Counted from the first letter of the stretch, positions 1 through 6,403 are shown. The stretch: DNA of 8,227 nt from JAJZQD01 sp021847735 (GCA_027324025.1 DAHVYW010000129.1:1-8227); one strand, 5' to 3'. Made by a program: numbers and translations. Notes: generated from the sequence alone by a model not told the origin.

Positions 1-92
1 GAACATCGAAACTTCAGTGGGGGACTCTACCCCCACTGAAGCAGAAAAGTGGAAACTCCACCTAATAGAAGGTGGAGTCTTGGAATTGGGAT
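1..92 (-). repeat. Left copy of 92-bp hairpin-rich inverted repeat (truncated by window edge)
   Basis: Every base of 1-92 is the exact reverse complement of 8113-8204; identity stops at position 93. Inside are two perfect stem-loops. One (12-41) has a 12-bp stem starting CTTCAGTGGGGG and a 6-nt loop. The other (55-78) has the 8-bp stem ACTCCACC/GGTGGAGT and an 8-nt loop. The right copy continues past the matching point into a third hairpin, so this copy probably runs on beyond the left edge of the window. The strand is given so that both copies read in the same sense. No reading frame is apparent. It looks like a dispersed non-coding element, perhaps a palindrome-bearing derivative of an IS200/IS605-type transposon; the class is an inference. 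Confidence 0.85.
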
Positions 93-209
93 AAAAAAGG
101 CAGCGCTATCTCATCCATACCTTCAAAGATGATTTGGATGAAAAAAACGTCCCCTAACGTCTTATTGCAGTAAGGCTTTTCGCTAGTTCAAATTCTATAA
201 GCTACGCAA
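93..209. other. Gene-free left flank between repeat and eamA terminator
   Basis: No credible coding sequence or RNA gene is seen here. It contains a short tandem-like pair, AACGTC-CCCT-AACGTC, at about 148-163, and A-rich runs. It may be debris of a mobile element, but nothing specific can be identified. Confidence 0.4.
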
Positions 210-240
210 CAAAAAAAGTGCGGAAAAAACTGCACTTTTG
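210..240 (-). terminator. Intrinsic terminator downstream of the EamA transporter gene
   Basis: Read on the minus strand, a stem AAAAGTGC/GCACTTTT encloses a 10-nt loop and runs into a continuous T tract (seven Ts in all, then GTTG). It begins 35 bases after the stop codon of the transporter gene, so it probably ends the rarA-eamA transcript. Because the stem starts with A residues it could also act on the opposite strand. Confidence 0.75.
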
Positions 241-275
241 CTCTATACAAAAGAATCATTATCCCCTAAAAACTT

Positions 276-1124
276 TCACTGGGGTTGACCTGTCTTAACG
301 GCCTTTTGCTCTGCAGCACCGTAGTAAGCAACACAGGTGCTGCTTACTAGGATCACCGCCGCCCCGACAGCCTCCAGAGATGTCAGCTTTTCACCCAGGA
401 ATAACAGCCCAAAAAACGAGGAAAACACGGCGGTGGACATGGACAGCACGCTGCCAACGGAGGCGGTGCAGTATTTGTACGCGGCAGTGTTAATTACCTG
501 GCCCACTGTTCCAAACGCAGCCACAAAAACCATATAAACTATGCCGCTGTATGCGGGTACGACAAAATCAGGAAGAGCTAAAATGCCCGAAAACACCGCC
601 CCGAAAATGCTTAGGTAAAAGAAGACGGCCCATGCCGACTCGGTCTTGCGCAGCTCACGAATCATAACGACAGACATCCCGGCCATAATAGCGGAGGCTA
701 AAGCCAAAAGGTCCCCGGTCCTAATATTGGAGAAGTCCGGCCTTGTCAGCAGGACTATTCCCAGTACCGATAAAACCAAAGGCAGTATTACAACAGGTCT
801 CACCTTCTCTTTTAAATAGAAGGCTGCAAACACGGTAGCAAAAATAGGATATGTATTGTTAAGCACCGTGGTATTAGTGAGAGAACCGGTTTTGATGGCG
901 GCAAAAAACAGCATGATTGCCAATCCACTGATAATTCCCCTGGCTATCAACAAAAATTTGCGGTTGGCGGCCAGGCTTATTTTTCCACTTCTAGCCAGTA
1001 CCAGGGCAGTTACAATACCTGCCGAAAAGCGGGCCAAGGCAATTTCGTTAGCTGAAGCATAAGGGGAAGCTAATTTTACAAAAACCCCCATCAGGGCAAA
1101 TAGAAAGGATGAAACCAGAAACAA
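276..1124 (-). CDS. EamA/DMT-family membrane transporter
   Basis: This is an integral membrane protein of the drug/metabolite transporter superfamily. It is 282 residues from the TTG used here and almost entirely hydrophobic, with about ten membrane segments arranged as two EamA repeats (roughly residues 1-130 and 140-270). The EamA-like end of repeat 1 is seen at NNTYPIFATVFAAFYLKEK, and the matching part of repeat 2 at VFSSFFGLLFLGEKL. Family members move amino acids, nucleosides or other metabolites, but the substrate cannot be read from sequence. The gene starts about 46 bases after the rarA stop and has no visible promoter of its own, so it is probably co-transcribed with rarA. The start is uncertain: TTG at 1124 has only a weak AAGGGG site. 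A better Shine-Dalgarno, GGGAGAGG, sits five bases before an ATA codon at 1154, and the ten intervening codons read like a normal EamA N-terminus. An internal ATG (1091) would cut into the first helix. Confidence 0.85.
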   Translation of the reverse strand: MFLVSSFLFALMGVFVKLASPYASANEIALARFSAGIVTALVLARSGKISLAANRKFLLIARGIISGLAIMLFFAAIKTGSLTNTTVLNNTYPIFATVFAAFYLKEKVRPVVILPLVLSVLGIVLLTRPDFSNIRTGDLLALASAIMAGMSVVMIRELRKTESAWAVFFYLSIFGAVFSGILALPDFVVPAYSGIVYMVFVAAFGTVGQVINTAAYKYCTASVGSVLSMSTAVFSSFFGLLFLGEKLTSLEAVGAAVILVSSTCVAYYGAAEQKAVKTGQPQ

Positions 1125-1170
1125 AGCCGGCCCCTTAGTAAATGTATTCGGTATAGTAACCTCTCCCTTC

Positions 1171-2511
1171 CTATTCAGTAAACTCCCCCTTCTTGTTTTT
1201 CTTCAGGTCTGCCATCCTGGTCCTTATTTCCTTTTCCTTCCCGCTATCGTAAGGCAGATAATACTTTACTCCAAGAAGTTCGTCAGGTAAATACTGCTGT
1301 TCCACATAATTCCCCTTGGAATCGTGTGGGTACTTATACCCTTTGCCGTGCCCCATTTGGGCGGCCCCTTTGTAGCTGGTGTCTCTCAGATGAACAGGCA
1401 CCGGCCCAGGTTTCCGCTTTTCAATGTCACTCAGGGCCTTGTCCACAGCCTTGATAACCGAATTGCTCTTTGGGGCAGTAGCTATGTAAATGACGGCTTC
1501 CGCCAGAGGCAGGCGGGCCTCCGGCATCCCCACATATTCCAGCGCGTAGGCCGCTGAAGTTGCCACCACCAGGGCGTTGGGGTCGGCCAAACCGACATCT
1601 TCGGCAGCGTGAACAATAAGCCGGCGGGCAATAAATCTTGGGTCTTCCCCGGCATAAATCATCCTGGCCAGCCAGTGCAGCGCCGCGTCCGGGTCAGAAC
1701 CCCTCAGGCTTTTGATAAAAGCCGAAATCACGTCATAGTGCTGGTCACCTGATTTATCATACCTGACTGCCCTCTTCTGAATAGACTCCTCCGCAACCGT
1801 CAGGGTGATTTCCCTGAATCCCTTTGCGTTGGGCGGAGTTGTAAGTACGCACAGTTCGATGGCATTTAATGCCGACCGGGCATCGCCGTCGGCGATATTC
1901 ACTATATGGGCCAGGGCCTCTTCCTTCAAATCAACCCTGTATTGCCCCAAACCTCTCTCCTCATCGGTTAGGGCCTGTTTTACCAGTTTGGCTATCTCCT
2001 CGTCGGTAAGGATCTTAAATCCGAAAACTCTTGATCGGGAGAGAAGGGGCGGGTTGACTTCAAAATAAGGGTTCTCCGTCGTGGCACCGATAAGGATAAT
2101 CGTCCCGTCTTCCGCAAAGGGAAGAAGGGCGTCCTGCTGTGATTTGTTAAACCGGTGTATTTCATCAATGAAGAGAATTGTCCTCTGGTTGTACATCCCA
2201 AGCCGGTCCTTGGCACTTTTCACAACTTCCTTGATGTCTGCAACCCCAGACGTGACGGCGTTCAGCTGCACGAAAAAGGCCTTTGTTGTATTGGCCACCA
2301 CCCTGGCCAGGGTAGTCTTGCCGGTCCCCGGCGGCCCGTAAAAAATCGCCGAAGACAGTTGGTCGGCTTCAATGGCCCGGCGCAGTAATTTCCCCTTGCC
2401 CACAATCTCATCCTGGCCTACGAATTCGTCCAGGCTGCGCGGCCGCATGCGCACCGCCAGGGGGGCTTCCTTTTCCAGCTGTTTTTGCCTGTTAGCCTCA
2501 AACAAGTCCAT
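1171..2511 (-). CDS. rarA: Replication-associated recombination protein A (RarA/MgsA AAA+ ATPase)
   Basis: RarA is a cytoplasmic clamp-loader-like AAA+ ATPase that acts at stalled or damaged replication forks together with SSB and RecA-type functions. The protein is 446 residues, normal for the family. Visible elements are the N-terminal DLFEANRQ segment, Walker A GPPGTGKTT (59-67), Walker B LFIDE with IHRF (113-121), sensor 1 GATTENP (142-148), an arginine-finger region LLSRSR (156-161), sensor-2-like GDARSALN (209-216), and the MgsA C-terminal part with KGAAQMGHGKGYKYPHD (381-397). The ATG at 2511 is chosen over an upstream in-frame start at 2643. RarA proteins begin at this point, GGAG lies eight bases upstream, and the longer frame would cross both the rarA promoter and the trxA terminator. 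The EamA transporter gene follows closely. Everything essential appears intact. Confidence 0.96.
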   Translation of the reverse strand: MDLFEANRQKQLEKEAPLAVRMRPRSLDEFVGQDEIVGKGKLLRRAIEADQLSSAIFYGPPGTGKTTLARVVANTTKAFFVQLNAVTSGVADIKEVVKSAKDRLGMYNQRTILFIDEIHRFNKSQQDALLPFAEDGTIILIGATTENPYFEVNPPLLSRSRVFGFKILTDEEIAKLVKQALTDEERGLGQYRVDLKEEALAHIVNIADGDARSALNAIELCVLTTPPNAKGFREITLTVAEESIQKRAVRYDKSGDQHYDVISAFIKSLRGSDPDAALHWLARMIYAGEDPRFIARRLIVHAAEDVGLADPNALVVATSAAYALEYVGMPEARLPLAEAVIYIATAPKSNSVIKAVDKALSDIEKRKPGPVPVHLRDTSYKGAAQMGHGKGYKYPHDSKGNYVEQQYLPDELLGVKYYLPYDSGKEKEIRTRMADLKKNKKGEFTE

Positions 2512-2519
2512 TATGTCAT

Positions 2520-2523
2520 CTCC
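2520..2523 (-). promoter_or_regulatory. Shine-Dalgarno site fixing the rarA start
   Basis: GGAG on the minus strand stands eight bases before the ATG at 2511. It supports that codon over the upstream in-frame start at 2643, which lies before the promoter. Confidence 0.6.
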
Positions 2524-2560
2524 AAATCCAAAGACCCTGCCAGCCTTTTGGTATAACTTA

Positions 2561-2589
2561 ATATTAAGACCTGTGTATCCGCATGTCAA
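2561..2589 (-). promoter_or_regulatory. Sigma-A promoter of rarA
   Basis: On the minus strand a perfect -35 TTGACA (2584-2589) is followed by a 17-base spacer and -10 TAATAT (2561-2566). Transcription should begin near 2554, leaving a leader of about 43 bases before the rarA ATG. The promoter lies directly downstream of the trxA terminator, which makes rarA-eamA a separate transcription unit. Confidence 0.85.
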
Positions 2590-2612
2590 CCTTGCCGGAT
2601 TCCACTTTGGGT

Positions 2613-2640
2613 AAACAAAAAAGGGCTGTACCACCAGCCC
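2613..2640 (-). terminator. Intrinsic terminator of the csoR-trxA operon
   Basis: The minus strand reads GGGCTG, a 6-nt loop, CAGCCC, then TTTTTTGTTT. This is a 6-bp GC-rich stem with a strong U tract, starting 36 bases after the trxA stop codon. Confidence 0.93.
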
Positions 2641-2676
2641 CATAACCCATCATTATCAGTAAATGTTTAGCCAATT

Positions 2677-3006
2677 CTATAAGTGTTTATCCAATAAAGC
2701 CTTCAGGTCATTTTTCGATTTAAAGCCCACAATGCGGTCGACAGCCTGCCCGCCCTTAAACACAATTAGTGTGGGAATACTCATAACACCAAATTCGATG
2801 GCAACTTCCCGGTTTTCGTCCACATTGACTTTGCCAACCTTAATCTTTCCGGTGTACTCCACCGCAATTTCATCTACTACCGGAGCAATCATGCGGCAGG
2901 GTGAGCACCACGGGGCCCAGAAATCAACGAGGGTAGGCTCATTGGCATTAAGTACATCGGCTTTAAAACTGTCTTTGGTAAGGGTAAGTACCTTGTCACT
3001 TGCCAT
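2677..3006 (-). CDS. trxA: Thioredoxin with WCSPC active site
   Basis: This is a single-domain cytoplasmic thioredoxin of 109 residues, the standard length. It reduces protein disulfides and can also reduce persulfides, and is itself recharged by thioredoxin reductase. The buried Asp (D28 in LVDFWAPW), the redox pair C34/C37 and the cis-proline P78 (MSIPT) are all present. The active site reads W-C-S-P-C, with Ser in place of the usual Gly. That substitution retains the CxxC pair but may shift redox potential or partner choice. The ATG has AAAGGAG ten bases upstream. It begins 27 bases after the csoR stop and shares csoR's promoter and operator, so it is probably under control of that repressor. 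No gene for a reductase is in the window. Confidence 0.95.
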   Translation of the reverse strand: MASDKVLTLTKDSFKADVLNANEPTLVDFWAPWCSPCRMIAPVVDEIAVEYTGKIKVGKVNVDENREVAIEFGVMSIPTLIVFKGGQAVDRIVGFKSKNDLKALLDKHL

Positions 3007-3033
3007 GCTCTTTCAACTCCTTTCACCATATTA

Positions 3034-3315
3034 CTAGTCGGCGAATCTTGTAATAGTTTGAATAAGCTTTTGCAGTTCTTCAATCTTAGTCTTTTTATCT
3101 TTTACTGAAACGGTATTACATAGGCATTCCGCAGCATAATGGTTCAGTACGAGATTACCAACCATTTTTAGGGCTGACCTGGCGGCAGAAACCTGAGTAA
3201 GTATTTCCTGGCAGTTTTTATCTTCATTTATCATCCGCCTAATGCCTTTTACCTGTCCCTCTACTCTTTTTAACCTCTTATCCAGATTATCCTTAATATC
3301 CTGTACCTTTTGCAA
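3034..3315 (-). CDS. CsoR/CstR-family (DUF156) metal- or persulfide-sensing repressor
   Basis: This is a small all-helical repressor of the CsoR/RcnR/CstR family, 93 residues from a TTG start. The family core RLKRVEGQVKGIRRMI is evident, followed by C35 in DKNCQEILTQVSAARSAL and C64 in AAECLC. Copper-sensing CsoR uses Cys-His-Cys; aligned on the VG motif, the His position here is Tyr60, with a His one residue earlier (H59) and an extra C66. The C35-C64 spacing of 29 equals that of C31-C60 in staphylococcal CstR as I recall it, so a persulfide or reactive-sulfur sensor is a reasonable alternative to a copper sensor. The TTG at 3315 is preferred because AGGAGGG stands nine bases upstream; the longer GTG start at 3342 would lie inside the operator. 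It is the first gene of an operon with trxA and is probably autoregulated. Confidence 0.88.
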   Translation of the reverse strand: MQKVQDIKDNLDKRLKRVEGQVKGIRRMINEDKNCQEILTQVSAARSALKMVGNLVLNHYAAECLCNTVSVKDKKTKIEELQKLIQTITRFAD

Positions 3316-3324
3316 ATTCAGTAT

Positions 3325-3331
3325 CCCTCCT
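3325..3331 (-). promoter_or_regulatory. Shine-Dalgarno site fixing the csoR TTG start
   Basis: AGGAGGG on the minus strand, nine bases before the TTG at 3315. It is the only strong site near the N-terminus and rules in favour of a TTG start and a 93-residue product. Confidence 0.75.
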
Positions 3332-3335
3332 AGGT

Positions 3336-3350
3336 TACCCACCCGGGGTA
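3336..3350 (-). promoter_or_regulatory. CsoR/CstR-type operator
   Basis: TACCC-N5-GGGTA forms an inverted repeat, and the flanking bases extend it weakly. This matches the general form of operators of CsoR and CstR repressors, which are GC-tracts bounded by TA. It lies just past the predicted transcription start (about +7 to +21), between promoter and ribosome site, so bound repressor would block initiation or promoter escape. The most likely ligand is the csoR-family protein encoded directly downstream. Confidence 0.8.
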
Positions 3351-3363
3351 TCAGGTTATTTTT

Positions 3364-3392
3364 ATTATAATACTGGATGAAATCATTGTCAA
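3364..3392 (-). promoter_or_regulatory. Perfect-consensus sigma-A promoter of csoR-trxA
   Basis: On the minus strand TTGACA (3387-3392), a 17-base spacer and TATAAT (3364-3369) give an exact consensus promoter, with a start expected near 3357-3359. A promoter this strong next to a repressor site fits a unit that is silent until the repressor is released. Confidence 0.93.
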
Positions 3393-3437
3393 TTTTATGT
3401 GGTGGCCCAAAACCCCATTCCTCTTAATTATGCCCAA

Positions 3438-4196
3438 TCAAATACCAACTATATCCCTGACGACAACCCCGGCAAGAATGAGCCCCATGACGGGGGGAAC
3501 AAAGGAAATGCTGCCCGGTATCTGCCGCCGCATAGCGCAGTTGGAAACGGCATCTTTATTACTGCAGATACAGTGGCGTTTACAGTCGCCCGCGATTTCT
3601 TTGGGTACCAGCGGTTGTTCCTTGGAATATACAACCTTTACACCCTTTGAAATACCCGCTTTTTTCAGTTCCCTCCTTACTACCCTGGCAAGAGGGCAAA
3701 CGGATGTCTTAGAAATATCGTCCACCACGAAGGCGGTTGGGTCCAGCTTGTTACCCGCGCCCATGGCGGAGACAATTTTGATGCCCCTGCCGTGGCTTTT
3801 AATAATCAAATCAAGTTTTCCCGTAACGTTATCAATGGCATCTACTATGTAATCCAGGTCGTCTGTAATTAACTGCTCACTTTTTTCGGGAGAATAGAAT
3901 TCCTGCCGGGTGTCAACTTTAACCTCGGGATTAATCAGCAGCACCCTCTCCTTCATCAAATCTACCTTCGGCCGGCCCACGGTAGACTGCAGGGCATGAA
4001 GCTGCCTGTTGATGTTGGTAAGGCAAACATCATCATAATCGACCAGCACCAGGTGGCCAAGGCCGGCTCTGACTAAGGCTTCTACGGCATATGAACCGAC
4101 ACCGCCGATTCCGAAAACGGCAACCTTGCTGTTTTTCAGTTTGTCCAGGCCCTCAGGGCCAATAAGTAGTTCCGTCCGCGAAAACCGGTGAAGCAT
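3438..4196 (-). CDS. tcdA: tRNA threonylcarbamoyladenosine dehydratase (E1-like ThiF/HesA family)
   Basis: TcdA uses ATP to cyclise t6A at position 37 of ANN-decoding tRNAs to ct6A. The protein has 252 residues with the E1-like adenylation fold. Visible are the nucleotide loop GIGGVGS (29-35), the acidic strand end LVDYDDV (51-57), R64 in NINRQLHAL, and DAIDN (119-123), followed by the family segment CPLARVVRRELKKAGI (167-182). Cysteines C205, C209, C211 and C220 cluster just before RRQIPGSISFVPPVMG; from memory this is usual in clostridial members and may bind metal. The ATG at 4196 is chosen because GGCGGGAGAG lies seven bases upstream; an in-frame TTG at 4220 has no such site and would add eight residues. 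It follows the 6S RNA gene. I see no convincing promoter of its own, so read-through from 6S RNA is possible. Confidence 0.92.
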   Translation of the reverse strand: MLHRFSRTELLIGPEGLDKLKNSKVAVFGIGGVGSYAVEALVRAGLGHLVLVDYDDVCLTNINRQLHALQSTVGRPKVDLMKERVLLINPEVKVDTRQEFYSPEKSEQLITDDLDYIVDAIDNVTGKLDLIIKSHGRGIKIVSAMGAGNKLDPTAFVVDDISKTSVCPLARVVRRELKKAGISKGVKVVYSKEQPLVPKEIAGDCKRHCICSNKDAVSNCAMRRQIPGSISFVPPVMGLILAGVVVRDIVGI

Positions 4197-4203
4197 TGGT
4201 AAA

Positions 4204-4213
4204 CTCTCCCGCC
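4204..4213 (-). promoter_or_regulatory. Shine-Dalgarno site fixing the tcdA start
   Basis: GGCGGGAGAG on the minus strand, seven bases before the ATG at 4196. It favours this codon over the TTG at 4220. Confidence 0.7.
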
Positions 4214-4255
4214 TGTCCAATATTTATACAACTTTAATATTACCATAACCTGCTA

Positions 4256-4457
4256 TAAAAACAAAATACCCCACTTATGCCGTGAGGCCGTGTGTTTTGA
4301 ACCTGTCTCAACAGGGTGGGTATCCCCCCAACTGCTTTTTGTGTCCTCTCCCAGGAGGCTTACAAGCTACAGCCAGAGCAGGATTCCCTAAGTATTGGTG
4401 TTGGCTCAATACTTAAACGGCGAGTCACGCGCATCGTAGGGTTGTTTTCTCTTCTGT
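4256..4457 (-). ncRNA. ssrS: 6S RNA (RNA polymerase-sigma-A regulator)
   Basis: This roughly 200-nt transcript folds as one long rod, as 6S RNA does. The closing stem pairs 4436-4441 with 4269-4274, 4431-4434 with 4277-4280, 4425-4429 with 4281-4285, and 4418-4421 with 4287-4290. A large unpaired region (the expected central bubble) follows, then a further stem formed by segments around 4330-4385. Within the 5' bubble strand, 4407-4414 can pair perfectly with 4390-4397 across a 9-nt loop. The 3' end runs into TTTTGTTTTT. 6S RNA binds the housekeeping RNA polymerase holoenzyme by mimicking an open promoter and serves as template for short product RNAs. The position between aspS and tcdA is, as I recall, that of 6S-1 (bsrA) in Bacillus. 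The exact ends are predicted. A T-box or protein-coding reading is not supported. Confidence 0.8.
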
Positions 4458-4463
4458 ACTATT

Positions 4464-4493
4464 AATATATCACAAGCGATGAAGCCCTTTCAA
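4464..4493 (-). promoter_or_regulatory. Sigma-A promoter of 6S RNA
   Basis: On the minus strand TTGAAA (4488-4493), an 18-base spacer and TATATT (4464-4469) place the start near 4457. That agrees with the 5' arm of the 6S closing stem. Confidence 0.75.
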
Positions 4494-4609
4494 GTACCAT
4501 TATTTGTAGAATTATAGCCCTAAAACTAGTATTACTGATAGCAAAGACCTTTATGCATACTATTCATTGGCCATGGCAAATTCCCGTCATTGACAACCCA
4601 AATTATTTG
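4494..4609. other. Gene-free spacer between aspS and the 6S RNA promoter
   Basis: I see no clear intrinsic terminator after aspS: there is no GC-rich stem with a U tract. A TATAAT hexamer at 4511-4516 (minus strand) lacks a partnered -35. How the hisS-aspS transcript ends, or whether it reads into 6S RNA, cannot be decided from sequence. Confidence 0.4.
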
Positions 4610-6403
4610 TTATTTCTTGGCTTTGGCCACATCTAGTTTAATGTGGAGTTCCCGGAGCTGTCTCTGGGTAACTTCGGAGGGCGCCTGGGTCATCAAGTCT
4701 GTGGCGCTTTGGGTTTTGGGAAAGGGAATAACATCCCTGATTGTATCCTTCTTGGCCATTAACATAATCATCCTGTCCAGGCCAAAAGCAATGCCGCCAT
4801 GCGGGGGCGTCCCGTATTCGAAGGCTTCCAGCATAAAGCCAAACTTCTCGTTGGCCTCCTCCGGAGAAAGACCCAGCAGGGAAAACATCTTCTCCTGAAT
4901 GTCGCGCCTATGAATCCTGATACTTCCTCCGCCCAATTCAACCCCGTTAAGGACCATGTCGTAGGCCCTGGCCCGGACTTTTCCGGGGTCACCTTCCATA
5001 AATTCAATGTCTTGTTCCACAGGTGATGTAAAGGGATGGTGTATGGCAACCCAGCGCCTCTCCTCCTCATCATACTCGACGAGGGGGAATTCAACTACCC
5101 AGGCAAATTTATACACATCATGGTCAATTAGATTTTTCTTCTTCGCCAACTCAATTCTAAGCGCCCCCAGGGCTGCAGCCACAACAGACGGCTGATCGGC
5201 TACAAAGAACAGTAAATCACCCGGCTCTGCTTCAAACTTATCCAGCATAACCTTGATTTCTTCATCTTTAAAGAACTTGAGTATGGGTGATTTTAACCCG
5301 TCCTCTGTTACTACGATATAGGCCAGCCCCTTGGCTCCGTAAATGGCCACAAACTGGGTCAGGTCGTCAATTTCCTTCCTGCTGAAATGGGCGCACCCCT
5401 TGGCATTGATACCCTTTACCTGCCCGCCGGAGACCGCCACGGCAGCGAAAACTTTAAAGTCAGACCCTGCTGCAATGCCGGTAAAATCTTTTAGCTCCAT
5501 ACCAAAGCGCAGGTCAGGCTTGTCTGAACCATAGCGGTCCATAGCCTCCCGGTAAGTAAACCTGGGAAAAGGCGTCTCCACTGTAATGCCGGCAGCTTTC
5601 CTAAAGGTGAAGGCAATCATTTCCTCCATCAACCCCAGGATATCTTCCACCTCAACAAAAGACATTTCCAGGTCTATCTGGGTAAATTCCGGCTGCCTGT
5701 CCGCCCTTAAGTCCTCGTCCCGGAAACAGCGGACGACCTGAAAATATTTCTCCATACCGGCAACCATCAGAATCTGCTTGAAAATCTGGGGTGACTGGGG
5801 CAAAGCGTAAAACTTTCCAGGGTTTACCCGGCTTGGCACCAGGTAATCCCGGGCCCCTTCGGGTGTACTCTTGGTAAGCATGGGGGTTTCTATTTCCAAG
5901 AACCCCCTGCTGTCCAGGAAGTCCCTGGCAGCCATAGTCACTTTGTGTCTTAAGATAAGATTTCTCTGCATGTCAGGCCTGCGAAGGTCCAAGTACCTGT
6001 ATTTCAACCTGATGTTTTCGTCAACATCAATATCCTCTTCAATATAAAACGGTGGGGTTTTGGCTTTGTTTAACACCCTCAGTTCGTTGACATATACCTC
6101 GATTTCTCCCGTCTTTAGCTTGGGGTTAATGGTTTCGTCGCTTCGCCTGCGCACTTCCCCAACTGCTGCCAATACATATTCGCTGCGAATCTTTTCGGCT
6201 TTGACAAAGGCCTCCCCTCCAACTGCTGGGCTGAACACGAGCTGTACCAGCCCAGACCTGTCTCTCAGGTCGACAAATATAAGACCACCGTGATCCCGGC
6301 GGGTATTGACCCATCCCATTAAGATAACCTTTTCCCCCACATCGGCAGTTGTAAGTTCAGTCGCCAGATGTGTTCTTTTTAGTCCCTGCATAGATTCAGA
6401 CAT
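4610..6403 (-). CDS. aspS: Aspartyl-tRNA synthetase (bacterial type, possibly non-discriminating)
   Basis: AspRS charges tRNA-Asp with aspartate using ATP in the cytoplasm. It has 597 residues, full length for the bacterial class IIb type. Order of parts: anticodon-binding OB fold (about 20-112), class II core with motif 2 around FRDEDLRADRQPEFTQIDLE (227-246), inserted GAD domain (about 300-410), and the core again with HHPFTSP (455-461), NGVELGGGSIRIH (486-498) and motif 3 GGIAFGLDRMIML (536-548). The OB fold carries RRDHGG (35-40). His at residue 38, where E. coli-like discriminating enzymes have Leu, is a feature of non-discriminating AspRS such as that of Pseudomonas aeruginosa, which also charges tRNA-Asn; this is an inference. 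GGGAGGGG lies nine bases before the ATG. It is the second gene of the hisS operon, 80 bases after hisS. Confidence 0.97.
   Translation of the reverse strand: MSESMQGLKRTHLATELTTADVGEKVILMGWVNTRRDHGGLIFVDLRDRSGLVQLVFSPAVGGEAFVKAEKIRSEYVLAAVGEVRRRSDETINPKLKTGEIEVYVNELRVLNKAKTPPFYIEEDIDVDENIRLKYRYLDLRRPDMQRNLILRHKVTMAARDFLDSRGFLEIETPMLTKSTPEGARDYLVPSRVNPGKFYALPQSPQIFKQILMVAGMEKYFQVVRCFRDEDLRADRQPEFTQIDLEMSFVEVEDILGLMEEMIAFTFRKAAGITVETPFPRFTYREAMDRYGSDKPDLRFGMELKDFTGIAAGSDFKVFAAVAVSGGQVKGINAKGCAHFSRKEIDDLTQFVAIYGAKGLAYIVVTEDGLKSPILKFFKDEEIKVMLDKFEAEPGDLLFFVADQPSVVAAALGALRIELAKKKNLIDHDVYKFAWVVEFPLVEYDEEERRWVAIHHPFTSPVEQDIEFMEGDPGKVRARAYDMVLNGVELGGGSIRIHRRDIQEKMFSLLGLSPEEANEKFGFMLEAFEYGTPPHGGIAFGLDRMIMLMAKKDTIRDVIPFPKTQSATDLMTQAPSEVTQRQLRELHIKLDVAKAKK

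Noticed and set aside
1..92. CRISPR array
   Set aside because: The repeats are palindromes in two inverted copies only, with no regularly spaced direct repeats or cas genes.
2512..2643. A 44-residue N-terminal extension of RarA
   Set aside because: It would include the rarA promoter and part of the trxA terminator, and RarA proteins begin at the downstream MDLFEAN start.
3397..3852. A 151-codon plus-strand open frame opposite tcdA
   Set aside because: Shadow of tcdA on the other strand, with no plausible protein features.
4511..4516. TATAAT on the minus strand as a second 6S RNA promoter
   Set aside because: No -35 hexamer at proper spacing, and the start would fall about 50 bases before the folded 6S 5' end.
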